From Pagrus major (lineage: Eukaryota; Chordata; Actinopteri; Spariformes; Sparidae), in the NCBI RefSeq assembly GCF_040436345.1, contig NC_133216.1, forward strand, positions 13,906,110 to 13,970,109: a stretch of DNA of 64,000 bases. The letters are read 5' to 3'. This document shows positions 38,895-50,066 of the stretch, one piece after another. The notes under the pieces were generated by a model. That model did not search any database. It worked only from the letters and a program-made list of their open reading frames with translations, and was not told where the DNA came from. Positions within the stretch are counted from its first letter, which is position 1. Each line of letters starts with the position of its first letter. Made by a program: the position numbers and the translations under genes.

Positions 38895-39109
38895 AAAATC
38901 AATGAGGGATGTCTGAGCATCCAGAGACTTACACAGGATGAGCTGTATAGAGCCCTTTTATGTTTTTTTTAAAAAACAAAAACAAGTCCCCAGCCACTTG
39001 AGTTGTTTAGGAGGAGGACGCAATGCTGTTTTCTATGACTCTCTAGAAATGTTTTGTAGAAAGTCGACAATGACTGAATTTTCATTTTTAGGGTGAACTG
39101 TTCCTTTAA
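38895..39109. mobile_element. MITE family B, copy 4 (left end missing)
   Basis: The right part is intact: AACAAGTCCCCAGCCACTTG, then ATGACTGAATTTTCATTTTT, then GGGTGAACTGTTCCTTTAA with a terminal TTAA. The left terminus is absent. Confidence 0.7.
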
Positions 39110-40799
39110 ACTATGATGTCTCCACCAGAATAAGAAAATGAATCCCGCTGATTTCCAGATGTCCAAGTACGCTGATGTAGAACTCAATCAACAATGAACA
39201 GAAGACAGCTTTTCAAGAAATACGAAAAGACATCACCACACATTTATTCCCAAACAATCCCCGATTAAATGATACGATCAGAAGAATCACTGATCTCTTT
39301 ATGGCTTTTCAACTATCTGTGTCTGTTGGACTTCTAGATCTCTGTCAATCACGTTTGTATCACTACCAACACATTTAGATAAATGTAAATACAAATAGAG
39401 ATTCCACCTTGAGCAAAACAGCTTTTCTCTTGTGGAAAATGCCATTGCGTTGACACAACCAGCTTCGAGCGCATTAGAAACCAATCCCCTAAGATCAGAG
39501 AAAGTGTGGCGGGAGAGAGTGTTTTTGTGCTCTCTCTGACTACATGAGATGAGTCTTCACTGCCAGCAGATCTCTTGCCAAAGTCATTAGCTGCTAATTC
39601 TGCAGGATCTAGATTTTCTCTGATAAGAACCCACAATGAGGAACAAAAAAACAGTCTATGGCCTTATGAGTATGATGGTGACAGTGACTGAGCTCTGTGT
39701 TGGTTACTAAACAAGTCTCTATTTTATTGTCTCACCCTCTCTAACTCACTCTATACACATTCCCTGCAGCTTCAGGATCTCCTTTACATGAATAGGGTTA
39801 ATGTAAGGCAATACACCTCCATCCATCCAAGTCATCTTAGGTCCTCTCTCTGCTCGGCTGCACCCGTTGAGTAAGTTAACGCTTCCTTATCCCTCACTCT
39901 ATAGCCGGTGTGGATGGAGGCTGAGGGCAGGGCCGATGCCAGTGTTAAATGAACGGACAGGTGAGCGGCGCCTGGGTCCTCTGTGACCAGCTGGGCACTG
40001 TAAGCTGACCGCCGCTGTTGTGTGTGGTCTGAATGGAGCTGAGAGACGATGGGGTTGAGGTCGGGCAAGGAGAACCCCAGAGGAACCCCTCTCTGGCTCT
40101 CTCAGGGCTCAGGTGCATATCTTACACTCCATCTGTTTGTCTTTTATGAAGGGGTAAGTCAGGGACACATCACCTGAGCTGCTGGGAAGAGGAGCATGTA
40201 AATGGAGGGTGAGGAGATAAAGAAAAGTGTATGTTAGAAGATAAAATGAAATAAACACAGTCTCCTCTTTAGTAGCTCTCTCCTGATCACCCCTCTCTAT
40301 TTCCCAAATTTCATTTCCCCTTCCTCCTGCTCACTCATAGCTGGTCATAGATCCCTCTGAGGACGTGGGGTCTTTGACAACTGAGGCATGTCCGCTGCTC
40401 AAGCATTCATTGTCACGGACAAGTCGAGAGTTTCGACTAGACAGCTACCAGAAAATCACTTTTCTCCAAAAACCCGATGCTATCTCGTTACACCGTAAGA
40501 ATGAATCATTGTCCAGCCACACAGTATGAATCATAGTTAGCGAATGTAGCTGGGGGCTCATGTGCAGAAAGTCGGTCACAGTGATCAGGCAAGCATTGCG
40601 ACTGCACTGATTTGATGGAGATTAACTGGTTCCTTTGACAAACATCTCAGGTTTAGTAACTGTTGAGTGAGGAGATTATCAGAGCTCTTTGGGCTAAATC
40701 TTTCTTCTGGATTTTTACCAAGTACTGCGCGCCAGTTTGCACATGTCATTTTAAATTAATTGTTGCAGATATTGTTGTCTAGGTGTACTCAAAGCATCA

Positions 40800-41330
40800 A
40801 CGTGCAAGATTGTGAATGGCGCCTTGCACATAAAAGATCTGCAACCTTCCTGCTTGCAGCTACACACAGAATACAAACCAAACCCATGCTTGAAAACAGG
40901 CCGTTGTAGTGCCCTGGCCTCTGTCACAGAACCCTCTTTGCTTGGCTTTGTCCAGCGTAAGAGCCTGGGTAGTAGGCTGGATGTTGGAGGAATGCCTCCC
41001 ATATCGGGTGACCCATTGCCCCACGGCCTTTGCTCCTCGCCTAGCTCGCAGCGAGGGAGTGCTCCTGGCGGGCGCTGTATCCCGTGTCACAAAAGCACCT
41101 TTCTACACAACAAGGGTACAGAGAATGGTCCACAGCACAGTGGTTCTCCTTGGGTCGGCTCCAGCCCGCCGTAGTTGGATTTCAAGACCTCCCCCTGTGC
41201 TTCCAGCAAACACCCTCATTGGTGGGGATGTTCTTTCGCCCAAGCCTGGCAGAGATATCAGAGAGACCTGGGGCTCCTGGTGCTGCCTCCAAGAGACTGC
41301 TAGAGAGGATAAATGACCATACCACTTATG
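40800..41330. other. Unidentified GC-rich segment with overlapping open frames
   Basis: A block of about 530 bases clearly richer in GC and CpG than its flanks, open in two plus-strand frames (120 and 135 codons) and in minus-strand frames as well. None of the translations resembles a protein I know, and no splice-site context was found. It could be a remnant of a mobile element, a CpG island for an unseen transcript, or a regulatory element of otol1. Confidence 0.35.
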
Positions 41331-41823
41331 CATAACTGGGTGAGTCTTACCGTATTTATTAAACTGTACATTTTGCTCGGAAAGTTGAGTGTCAGCATGA
41401 GAGGTAACCTATGAAAATGATTTGTTGATGTTTAAGAGGAGAGTCCTGGACTTCAAAAATCTGCCATCGGTTTTTAGCAGCTAAATTTACTGATAACAAC
41501 CATAAAATCAGCATTGAATGGCCAAACTATAGACTTAGTGAGTCACAGAGGCACATAAGGAACAATGTAGCTCCTGAAATGAAAATTGGCAATGTAGGAA
41601 AAATTGTGCAACATTGAGAAACTCAGACAAAGAAGCTGAATTGTAAAAACAAATGTTGAGATTGTTCATCACTGGTTACTACCGAGTGATTTTTAACAGT
41701 TAGCTGCTGATCATCATCGAGCTATTTTTGTATCCTCTTGTCTTTAAACCTAAAGTACACGGAAAAGGAAACAGAAGACAAGTGTCATGTATAAACTCGT
41801 CTCTTCTCAGATCCAGGTCAACC

Positions 41824-44800
41824 ATGAGGATTATCTCCTGTCAGTCGTCACTTGTGGCTGTAGTTGTTCTTACACTCACTGTGGTGTCCTGCGTTGAATC
41901 GAAGACCACACAAAAACCGAAGTACCAGTACACCAAGAAGCCAGTCCCTCAGATCACTGTGTACAACCCAGCCACCACCAGCATGCCCAAGACTCACAAG
42001 GTAGTGCCGACTGTAAAACCCCATCCGCTGCCCCCCACGGAGAGGACTACCTATCCGAGCCACATCTCTCCAAAGTACTACACAGAGAGCCCTGAGGCCC
42101 CTGGTGTCGGCCCTGAGAACTACACCCTAGATTATAATGAGTGCTACTTCAACTTCTGTGAGTGCTGTCCACCTGAGAGGGGCCCCAGGGGGCCAAAGGG
42201 AGACAGAGGCCTAGAAGGTAAGATTGCAATAAAGAAAAATGCTTTTAATTTAATCAATTCATTTGTTTTTATTAAAACTTTACCTTTTGTTGCTTATTCA
42301 GGGCCATCAGGTGACAGAGGCCTTATAGGAGCAGCTGGTTTACCAGGACCACCGGGAGTGAGCGGTCCGATGGGGTTTAAAGGAGACAAGGGTGAATATG
42401 ATACACACTTAAAATTGCTGCTTACAAAATGTTTTATCATCATTTATAATGAGAATATAGAGCCATTAGATATGGGGAGACAAAGTAACAATACACTTGA
42501 GTACGTCAATAAGTGAATTTCTAAATGTTCAAAGGCTTTCATGTTCAGTCCAGTACAAAATTAGCTTTTACAAGTCAAGGCACATTTATTTATTTAACAG
42601 TTTCATAACTGAAGTGCTTCATAAATTAAACAGGTGAAAGCATAACAAAGAAATGATTAAAAAAAACAAAAACAATAAAAGCACGCAGAGTAAAAACAAT
42701 ACGACAAACTTACAAATACAATTTGATATAAAAGAAAATTAATCAGAAAGCGTTGTGAAACAGGATTTAAAGTAGTAAGCTTTGTCTCAAGTCTTAGCTC
42801 TTCTGGCAGATTGTTCCACATTTGAGAAGTATTGCAGCTAAACGCAGCTTCAACGGGTTTATTTTTGACTCAGGGAACAGCCAATAATCCAGAACTGATG
42901 GGGATTGAGTATAATCTGTTCACTTTTAAAGGAGACATTCTGCTCATTTTCAGGTTCATAATTTTATTTTGGGTAACTACTAGAAAAGGTTTACATGCTT
43001 TAATGCTCAATAAACATCAGTTTTCTCATTCTGTCCAGTGCTGCAGCTCTGTATTCCCCCTCTGTCTGAAACACTCTGTTTTCGCTCCTGTCTCTTTAAG
43101 ACCGGCCTCTCCTGAATACCCAGTCTGCTCTGATTGGTCAGCTCACGCAAGCCTGAGCCAGCACAGCTAATAACAATAGGGCAGCTGTGCTAAATCAATT
43201 TGTATGTACCAAACTAGCTGCCAGGCATAAATTATGCAAACATGTGACATGGTGACATAGTGTGATGTCACAGAGTCAGGTGAATTAAAGGTGGGACTAC
43301 TGACGAGGCGTTTCAGGAGCAGTGTTTTCTGTAGGAGAGAGGAGTTTCTGTTGGTGCAGACTTTGACCTTTTTAACTTTCAAGAGCTTTTACATGCACAA
43401 TAACCTATATAACACACTGAAGGAAAGGAAAAAAATGAAAAAGCATAATAGGTCTCCTTTAAAATGTGTTGATAAAGATTTGTTTGTGCATATACTCAAC
43501 ACCTCCGGTCATTGGTGCCCCCTGATCCCTTAGGCCTCTGAGGTTGTGCCCTGTAATCCTGTTAAATATATTGTTCTTCTGCACTTAGCACTAGTTAAAA
43601 AATCTCTGGTTGTTTTTGACCAAATACCTTAATATCAGTTATGACAATACTGTAGAGATGACTATTGGTACTTTCACAAAATATTAACACAGTAGGATCT
43701 TTGATGAATAATCATGCAAGTATGATAAACACTTATACGTCATATCACGATAGAAGGAGATCCAAAACGTAGGATGATATAAAGTCCTAATAGCTTATGT
43801 TAGATTTTGAGAGTTGATATGAACTTTATCATGTTCATTTCTCAGGGGAAAGAGGTGACAGAGGAGGCAGTGGGACAGCCGGTCCACCAGGAGTCCCAGG
43901 GAAACCAGGACAAAAAGGTGCCAACTTGTTCAGGTGATTGTTGAATTATTTTATAATGTTGCCAGACTTCAATAGCTCTGACATTGTTTCTTTTACCTTG
44001 CAGGTGATGTTGGATCAAAAGGTGAGAAAGGTGTAATAGGGTTGCAAGGTGTCAAAGGTGTTAGTGGCGAGAAAGGAGAGCCAGGCCAGAATGGGACTGC
44101 TGGTGAGAAAGGAGAACCAGGAAAAGAAGGTCCAGCTGGACCTCCAGGAGTGGCTGTTGAATCAGGGCCTAAGGGAGACAAGGGAGATAAGGGGGAGTGT
44201 GGCACATTCGGGGAGCGAGGACAAAAAGGTGAGCGAGGGGATTCTGGGCCTCCTGGCATCCCCGGAGCGATGGGCATCCCAGGAATAAACGGCAAGCATG
44301 GCGCCCCAGGTCCTGTAGGTGTCCGAGGGGATCAAGGACCTCCTGGACCACAAGGAGAACCAGGGGTTAGAGCATCTCAGGGACCACAAGGCGTAAGAGG
44401 GATGATTGGGCCCAAAGGGGACAGAGGTTACCCTGGGATGAGAGGTGACCGGGGCTTTCGTGGATTCAAAGGTGCAAAAGGATCAGGGGTTCCTCAGAAA
44501 CGCTCAGCCTTCAGTGTGGGTATCTCTCCAAGAAAGTCCTTCCCTCCCTCTGGCTTCCCAATTCGCTTCGACAAAGTCTTCTACAACGAGGAGAACCACT
44601 TCAATGTCACGTCCAACAGCTTCACATGCGTCCACGCTGGGGTTTACATCTTCTCCTTCCACATCACCGTACGCAATCAGCCACTGAGAGCCACACTGGT
44701 GGTGAACGGGTCACGGCGGGTAAGGACACGGGACTCTCTGTACGGTCAAGACATCGACCAGGCGTCCACTTTGGTGGTGCTGCGGCTGGCAGTGGGCGAT

Positions 44801-44902
44801 CAGGTGTGGATGGAGACCTTCAGAGACTGGAACGGGGCGTATGCCAGCAGTGAGGATGACAGCATCTTCTCTGGATTCCTGCTTTACTCAGACAAGCCCT
44901 GA
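41824..44902 (+). CDS. otol1: Otolin-1 (complete, 4 coding exons, 484 aa)
   Basis: Secreted short-chain collagen of the inner ear that scaffolds otolith/otoconia matrix. Coding exons: 41824-42217, 42302-42391, 43846-43917, 44004-44902 (1455 nt). The ATG at 41824 follows an acceptor (CTCTTCTCAG to 41810) and begins a clear signal peptide (about 1-22). Then come a Thr/Pro-rich segment (23-100), a Cys cluster (C107, C112, C114, C115), Gly-X-Y repeats from residue 120 to about 347 spread over all four exons, and a C1q/TNF-like domain from about 352 to the end. An upstream in-frame ATG at 41728 lies in intron. The donors at 42392 (GTGAAT) and 43918 (GTGCCA) are weak but keep Gly-X-Y register. The gene sits next to sptssb, as in other vertebrates. 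Similar C1q-collagens exist, but the size and locus fit otolin. Confidence 0.93.
42560..42920 (-). repeat. Interspersed repeat remnant in otol1 intron 2
   Basis: Contains GTGCTTCATAAATTAAACAGG, GCTCTTCTGGCAGATTGTTCC and GCAGCTTCAACGGGTTTATTTT type sequence familiar from dispersed fish repeats, probably read in reverse. It abuts MITE family D copy 2. The family is not assigned. Confidence 0.45.
42926..43462 (+). mobile_element. MITE family D, copy 2 (complete, 537 bp)
   Basis: Begins TTAAAGGAGACATTCTG and ends TAATAGGTCTCCTTTAA, inverted termini bounded by TTAA. It lies in otol1 intron 2. The interior matches the worn copy in the nmd3 intron at 10810-11277. Confidence 0.8.
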
Positions 44903-45045
44903 CACTCTACTGAAAATATCTTCCTTTATACTGGACTGTTCCAACGTGACTATATCCATGAAAAGGCCAAATACTGGTGGTGCTACTTTATACTCATCAC
45001 TTATGAACTGCTCAAAAGCTGGACTGCACAGTAGTATGAAAAAAA

Positions 45046-45626
45046 ATGAAGGAACAGTTCAACCAAAAATTAAAATTTAGTCATTATCGACTTGCCTTTG
45101 TGTTGATAGAACACTGGGTGAAGTTTTGTAGTCCACAAAACATTTCTGGGGCTTCACAGCAAAACAAGGTTGCAGCATTCTCCTGAACAAATAAAGTAGA
45201 TGGTGACTTGTTTTAAAATGTAAAAAAAGTGTGAAAAAAACACATTAAATGGCTCCATGCAGCTTGCTCAGTGTAATCCAAGTCTCCACCCCCATATCCC
45301 AAATAGATTTGAAAAAACTTAACCTGAAATCTTCACCGTAGCTGCAAAGCTAAAAGCGTGACCTCATCTGGAGTGGGTGAGGTGCTTGACCGCATTACAC
45401 CAGACGAGCTGTATGGAGCCATTATTAATATTATTATTTATTTATTTTTACATTTTAAAACAAGTCCCCATCTATTTCAGTTGTTTAGGAGAATGCTGCT
45501 ACGCTGTTTTGCTGTGAAGCTCCAGAAATGATTGGTGGACTACGAAACTTCGCCTGACTTTCCATCAGCATGGGGGGTGAGTAGATAATGACTGAATGCT
45601 CATTTTTGGACGAACTGTTCCTTTAA
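45046..45626. mobile_element. MITE family B, copy 2, within otol1 3' UTR or just downstream
   Basis: The left end is AAGGAACAGTTCAACC and the right end is GACGAACTGTTCCTTTAA. The same internal ACAAGTCCCCATCTATTTCAG block as in the 29.2 kb copy is present. It lies between the otol1 stop codon and the first downstream AATAAA. Confidence 0.8.
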
Positions 45627-45705
45627 AGATGGTCAATATCAATATCATGTTTATTGTATCATCTTCTTACTTGTATCATCTTTTTTCTTTTAACTGTTGC
45701 GTTTG

Positions 45706-45711
45706 AATAAA
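45706..45711 (+). terminator. otol1: Candidate otol1 polyadenylation signal (AATAAA)
   Basis: The first AATAAA on the plus strand after the otol1 stop that I can see, about 800 bases downstream. If used, the mRNA would carry MITE family B copy 2 in its 3' UTR. Confidence 0.45.
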
Positions 45712-45859
45712 AGTTTTAAAAACTCACACACACTGTCTAGTTACTGCTGATATATGTAATAACGTTTGGATCTACGGGACACACACAACAGTTCTTTATA
45801 TATCCGTAGATACAAGGTAAATTATCCAGGCCACAAAAATTAGGTCAGTTGGTAGGTAT

Positions 45860-46150
45860 TTAAAGGGGCTATATTTAACTTCTGTGTTGTGGTGGAAGCC
45901 GGTTGTTAGTTTATGTTATGTTAGTTTATACTTCATTTCTAGCTGCATTTCCGGACTTTATATTCCCGAATGTCTCTTAGCTGTACATATTTTATTTTTA
46001 TTTTTATTTTTAGATCTATATTTCTATTTTATTTTATATTCTTATATTTCTTATTTCTGTCTGGACAGAGGGAAACACAATTTCAATTCTCTGTATGTCT
46101 TGTACATATTGCAGTTTTGACAATAAAGTCGACTTTGAACTTTTGAACTT
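45860..46150 (+). mobile_element. LINE 3' tail
   Basis: AT-rich run with TTTTTATTTT units followed by CTGTATGTCTTGTACATATTG, GACAATAAAGTCGACTTTG and a degenerate (AACTTTG)n tail, typical of a 5'-truncated fish LINE insertion. Confidence 0.6.
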
Positions 46151-47080
46151 TGATTTGCTCTCTGTTAGCAGAGCAGAGAGAGTCGCTGAGACGAGGAAGT
46201 CGAGAACGTACGTAGAGTCACATCCTTTGGGCTGACTCGGAAAATCCACTCCGAGTCCTTCACAAAGAAATCCATGAAAGTCCAGCAGCTTTTAACAACT
46301 TACACAAACCGTCCACAGGCTTGTATAATGCAGGTAACCAAGAGATATGGTCTAATTTTTCACATCACGTTACAATCTGCTCACATATAGCCAAAGAAAA
46401 AATTGATTGATGAATGTAAATTGAGACAAATTGTTACATTTAAAGGAAGAAGGAATTTTTTTACAAATCACACTGAAAATATTAGAAAAAGGTGTAAAGG
46501 GGGACAATTGTGAATATTCGCAACAGCATCCATATAACAACTCAAACCATTCAATGGTTAAAGAATTTTTAAAAAATAACAGAAAAAACAAAACTGCTTT
46601 GTGCATGATACAATTATAAGATTTAAATTAATGATGAAAACTGGGTAATTAACCAACTATAAATACACATATATGAAACTGTTGTGATGCTTGTTCAGAT
46701 GCTTGAAGACTGAAACATTGTTAATAAATACAGCAGTAATAAAGCGAGACAGTGTGCAGGATTTTTTTTTTTTTAATTCAAGTTGGGCTTCCCACCAGTG
46801 TAAGCAGTATCGCTGTACAATAGGGTTGTAAAAAGTGATTGAGTTCATTGAAAATAAAATCCAGTAGTACGTATCATTCATGAATAGCTTTATTTGTGGC
46901 ATTATTTATTATGACATGACATGACATGAATATAACATGAATATTACTAAGTAGCGCAATTGCATTGTACGGATGATTGATATCAGACAGCTGAAGATGT
47001 GGCAATCGCATGTTATTACTCTGATTTAGGATCATTAATATCTGTAATGGTCTTTAATGTATGTTAAGTTGTCTCTATAG
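46150..47080. other. AT-rich DNA downstream of the Fc receptor gene; no exon seen
   Basis: Searched on the minus strand for a transmembrane or cytoplasmic exon of the Fc receptor-like gene. Nothing convincing was found: hydrophobic-looking frames are AT-driven and lack splice context. A short (ATGAC)n run lies near 46912-46928. Confidence 0.5.
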
Positions 47081-50066
47081 TTATGGAGAATCTGGACACA
47101 TGTCACCAGACCCCTCGGGCATGTCACCACATGCTCCAGACATGTCACCAGACTCTCCAGACATGTCGACATTGTCCTCGGGCATGTCACCAGATTCCTT
47201 CATTATATCAACAGTTTCTGGGATAGTAGTCTTGTTGAGAGACTGGGCTGTGGATGGCACAGTGCTTGGTTCTGGCTGTGAAGATGGAGGACCAGAGGTG
47301 GGGGTGCTCGCTTCAGTAGTCTGAATAAAAGTAGGAGTAGCAGTGGATGGGTGAGGGGAGAGCAGCGCTGCTGTTGGCTCAGATGCAGGAGGCAGGGAGG
47401 GGTCTGGGGATGAGATTGGAGGAGCTTGAGTCCATGGACCTCTGGGATGAATTAGAGGAGCTCGAGTCCATGGATCTCTGGGATGAATTGGAGGCTTTGT
47501 CATCTGTGGTTCTATTGGGTCAGAGACAAGTTGGCCTCGTCAATCAGGAAGAGGACAAGGCTTTAAACTTTAAGTCGAGGTAAACAGCAGGTTACATTTA
47601 CTTCTCAGTACCTGTCTCTTGTCCAAAGCTTTTGGGCTCACTCCACCTGATGAGGCCCAACTCAGGCACCCTGACCTTGCAGGTGTACCAGCCCGGAGTC
47701 TGTCTGACCAGATCATGGTTCTCAGAGGTCGCTGTTCCCAGTTTCATGTTATTCCTAAAGAAATAGTAGTGTACAGGAGGTGCAGGAGCAGGGGCATTGT
47801 ATTGGTGGTGGCAGTTGAGCCGCATCATTTTTGCTGGAATCAAGTCGCCGACGGTAACAATCTCCAAAATTGGCTCCGACAGGACCTCTGAGACAGATCA
47901 ACAGGAGAGAAGACATTAATAACATGCTGGAATAATTTCTGGAGAATATTATATTATTGTATGTTGGCAGTTAATTAAAAATATAGGGATCGTTTGACAT
48001 TTTGGGAAATTCTATCCACTTTCTTGTTACATGAGAAGATTGATAACACTCTTGTGCTTGTACACAAAATATGTAGTTATGGTCAGCAAGCTGCAGCTTA
48101 GCTTAGCTTAGCATAAAGACTGAAAACATTGCGACATAGTGAGCCTGGCTCTGTACAAAGGTAACAGAATCCTCCTACCAGCACCACTAAAACCCACAAA
48201 TTGTTGTTTTTACACTGGAATTTTAGTACAGAATATATAATAAAACAAGATGTAACATGCTAATAAGCAGAGATGAGGACTTGGATTTGGAAGTTAAAGG
48301 ACTCGTGACTTGACATGAGACATTATGACTCATTCAAAATTTCAGTATAGTTTTTTTGTTGGGAATATTTTTTGATTAATAAGAAATTAAGTAAATTAAT
48401 AAAATGAATAAACTAATATATAAATATATATAAATATATATATATATCAATCTTCTCATTTTATTCTTGTCAAGAAAGAGAAGAAGTGCATTTCCCCAAA
48501 AGTCTAGCCGTTCTTTCAACATGTGATCTGCAACTACAACCAATCACCACACATAAACTCACCTACAACCTGCAGTAGAGTGTCAACTGAGATTACAGAG
48601 TGTGTACGCCTCCCTATGTCCCAGGAAGCTCTGCAGGAATACATTCCTCGGTCTGCCACAGTCAAGTGGGTCAGGCTGAAACGTGGGTTGAGGCCGTTTT
48701 GTCTCATAACTTCAACGCCATCTTTGTACAGAATCACCTGACGAAGCTGGAGGGTGCCTCGGACACGGCATGTGACCTCTAAGGACTCTCCGACAAGGGT
48801 GGGAAGAGGTGGGACTTGCAGGATAGCCCACCCTCCTGAACAAACACCGCAGAAAAGTTACCTCAAAATAATATCTTGTGAACTTATCTTAGTAGTCACA
48901 GTTAAAATAACAAAACACAATTGCACAGGAAGCATCACAAGAGTTCAGTAATTTCCAATATTAAGTGTTAAAGGAAAAGTTCATCCAAAAAGGAAAGTTC
49001 AGTCATTATCTAGTCACCTTCATGCCGATGGAAAGACAGGGGAAGACTGATGGTCCTCAAGACATTTCTGGAGACTCACAGCACAACAACTGAAGCAGAT
49101 GGGGGCTTGTTTAAAAATGTAAAGAACAACTGAAAAAAATAACATAAAATGGCTCCTGTAAATAACATCTTTTCAAATTAATTTGGGATCTTGGGTCTTC
49201 CGGAGACTTGGATTATGCCAGATGAGCTGAATGGAGCCATTATACATTTTTTTCTGTTGTTTTCTGCGTCTGATGTAAATAATATCTTTTCAAATCAACT
49301 TAAGAGCTCCAGAAATGTTTTGTGGACTACAAAACTTCACCTGACATGGGGGTGTGTAGATAATGACTGTTTTTTTTCCATTTTTGGGTTCCAACCTTTC
49401 CTTTAATATGTGAGTCAAGGAGATTTCTAATAATACTGTTAAACAAGATCTTACCATCGACGTTGATCTCTACAGGCAGACTTTGACTGGTGTATATATC
49501 TCCCACCACTGAGTCCCTCACTCCCTGGCAGTAATATTTCCCACTCTGTTTAACATGGGCTCTCCACAGCACAAAGTGCTCCCCACGCTGTGGGAGCTTC
49601 TCAGAGCCCCTGAACCACAGGTAATCCCAGGTGGACCTGTTATCAGAAACGCTGCATTTCAGCCGAACACTCTCCTCAGAGAAGATTCTCGAATCCCCTG
49701 ACACGATCTCCACCACAGCTCTGAATGAGGCCTTGTGCGGGGCTATTGAGACACATAGATACAGGTTTGTGAGGGAGGAATATCTTAATCATCTGTATAC
49801 TTGCTGAAATACAAAGCTATCATATTAATTCTACAGATACAGTATGCTTTCAAATATCAGCATTATGCTATGCCAAGCTGTTTCATATCTAGAATTTAAT
49901 TATAGGAATATTTGGTACATACCCCCGGGTACAACAAGCTGTGGTAGTGTTGAAAGAACTGAAAAAGAAAAAATTTAATTAACTTAAACAACCATAATGT
50001 TAGATTTGTGAGATATTGTGACTGAAATAAAGAAAACTCACCAAGGAGGAAAAGGACCGTGTTCAT
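47081..50066 (-). CDS. Fc receptor-like protein, three Ig domains, probably secreted (6 coding exons, 442 aa)
   Basis: Immunoglobulin-superfamily receptor of the Fc gamma receptor / FCRL group. Exons in coding order: 50066-50042, 49958-49923, 49742-49455, 48835-48563, 47887-47612, 47511-47081 (1329 nt), all internal junctions in phase 1. The signal peptide (residues 1-20) is split over two small exons, a hallmark of Fc receptor genes. Each Ig domain fills one exon: 21-116 (VRLKCSV/KYYCQG), 117-207 (VTCRV/MYSCRA) and 208-299 (LNCHH/WYTCKV). The last exon is Pro/Thr/Ser-rich, with a 12-residue repeat (PLIHPRGPWTQA type) and an acidic GDM repeat, and ends without a membrane or GPI segment. A soluble three-domain Fc receptor is known from catfish, so secretion is plausible. 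Ligand class is not deducible. A missed alternative membrane exon is possible. Confidence 0.82.
47095..47200 (-). repeat. In-frame 21-bp minisatellite in the Fc receptor-like last exon
   Basis: Units reading CATGTCACCAGA on the plus strand recur at roughly 21-base spacing (near 47099, 47119, 47140, 47161, 47182). In the protein they give SGDMSGE-like heptads. Confidence 0.8.
47420..47495 (-). repeat. 36-bp tandem repeat, two units, in the Fc receptor-like last exon
   Basis: GAGTCCATGGACCTCTGGGA and GAGTCCATGGATCTCTGGGA lie 36 bases apart, with like flanks. They encode the paired 12-residue units ending DPWTRA and GPWTQA. Confidence 0.85.
47995..48272. mobile_element. MITE family A, copy 2 (right end missing), Fc receptor intron
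   Basis: Left end GACATTTTGGGAAAT, then ACTTTCTTGTTACATGAG, TTAGCTTAGCTTAGCATAAA and GCCTGGCTCTGTACAAAGG. The right half is absent. It lies between the second and third Ig-domain exons. Confidence 0.75.
48968..49406. mobile_element. MITE family B, copy 3, Fc receptor intron
   Basis: Starts TTAAAGGAAAAGTTCATCC and ends GGTTCCAACCTTTCCTTTAA, bounded by TTAA. The usual ATGCCGATGGAAAGACAGG block is present. It lies between the first and second Ig-domain exons. Confidence 0.8.

Noticed and set aside
41728-41823. Upstream in-frame ATG extending otolin by 32 residues
   Set aside because: A strong acceptor (CTCTTCTCAG) ends at 41810, so this stretch is intron. The ATG at 41824 starts a proper signal peptide.
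43918-43933. Alternative otolin exon 3 donor at 43934 (GTGATT)
   Set aside because: It would insert residues that break Gly-X-Y and put a stop at the junction with the next exon.
43993-44295. Minus-strand proline-rich frame (PGSPFSP-like)
   Set aside because: Mirror image of the otolin Gly-X-Y coding sequence; a shadow of the real exon.
46370-46902. Hydrophobic minus-strand frames as a membrane exon of the Fc receptor gene
   Set aside because: The hydrophobicity comes from AT-rich codons. No phase-1 acceptor or charged cytoplasmic tail with ITIM/ITAM was seen.
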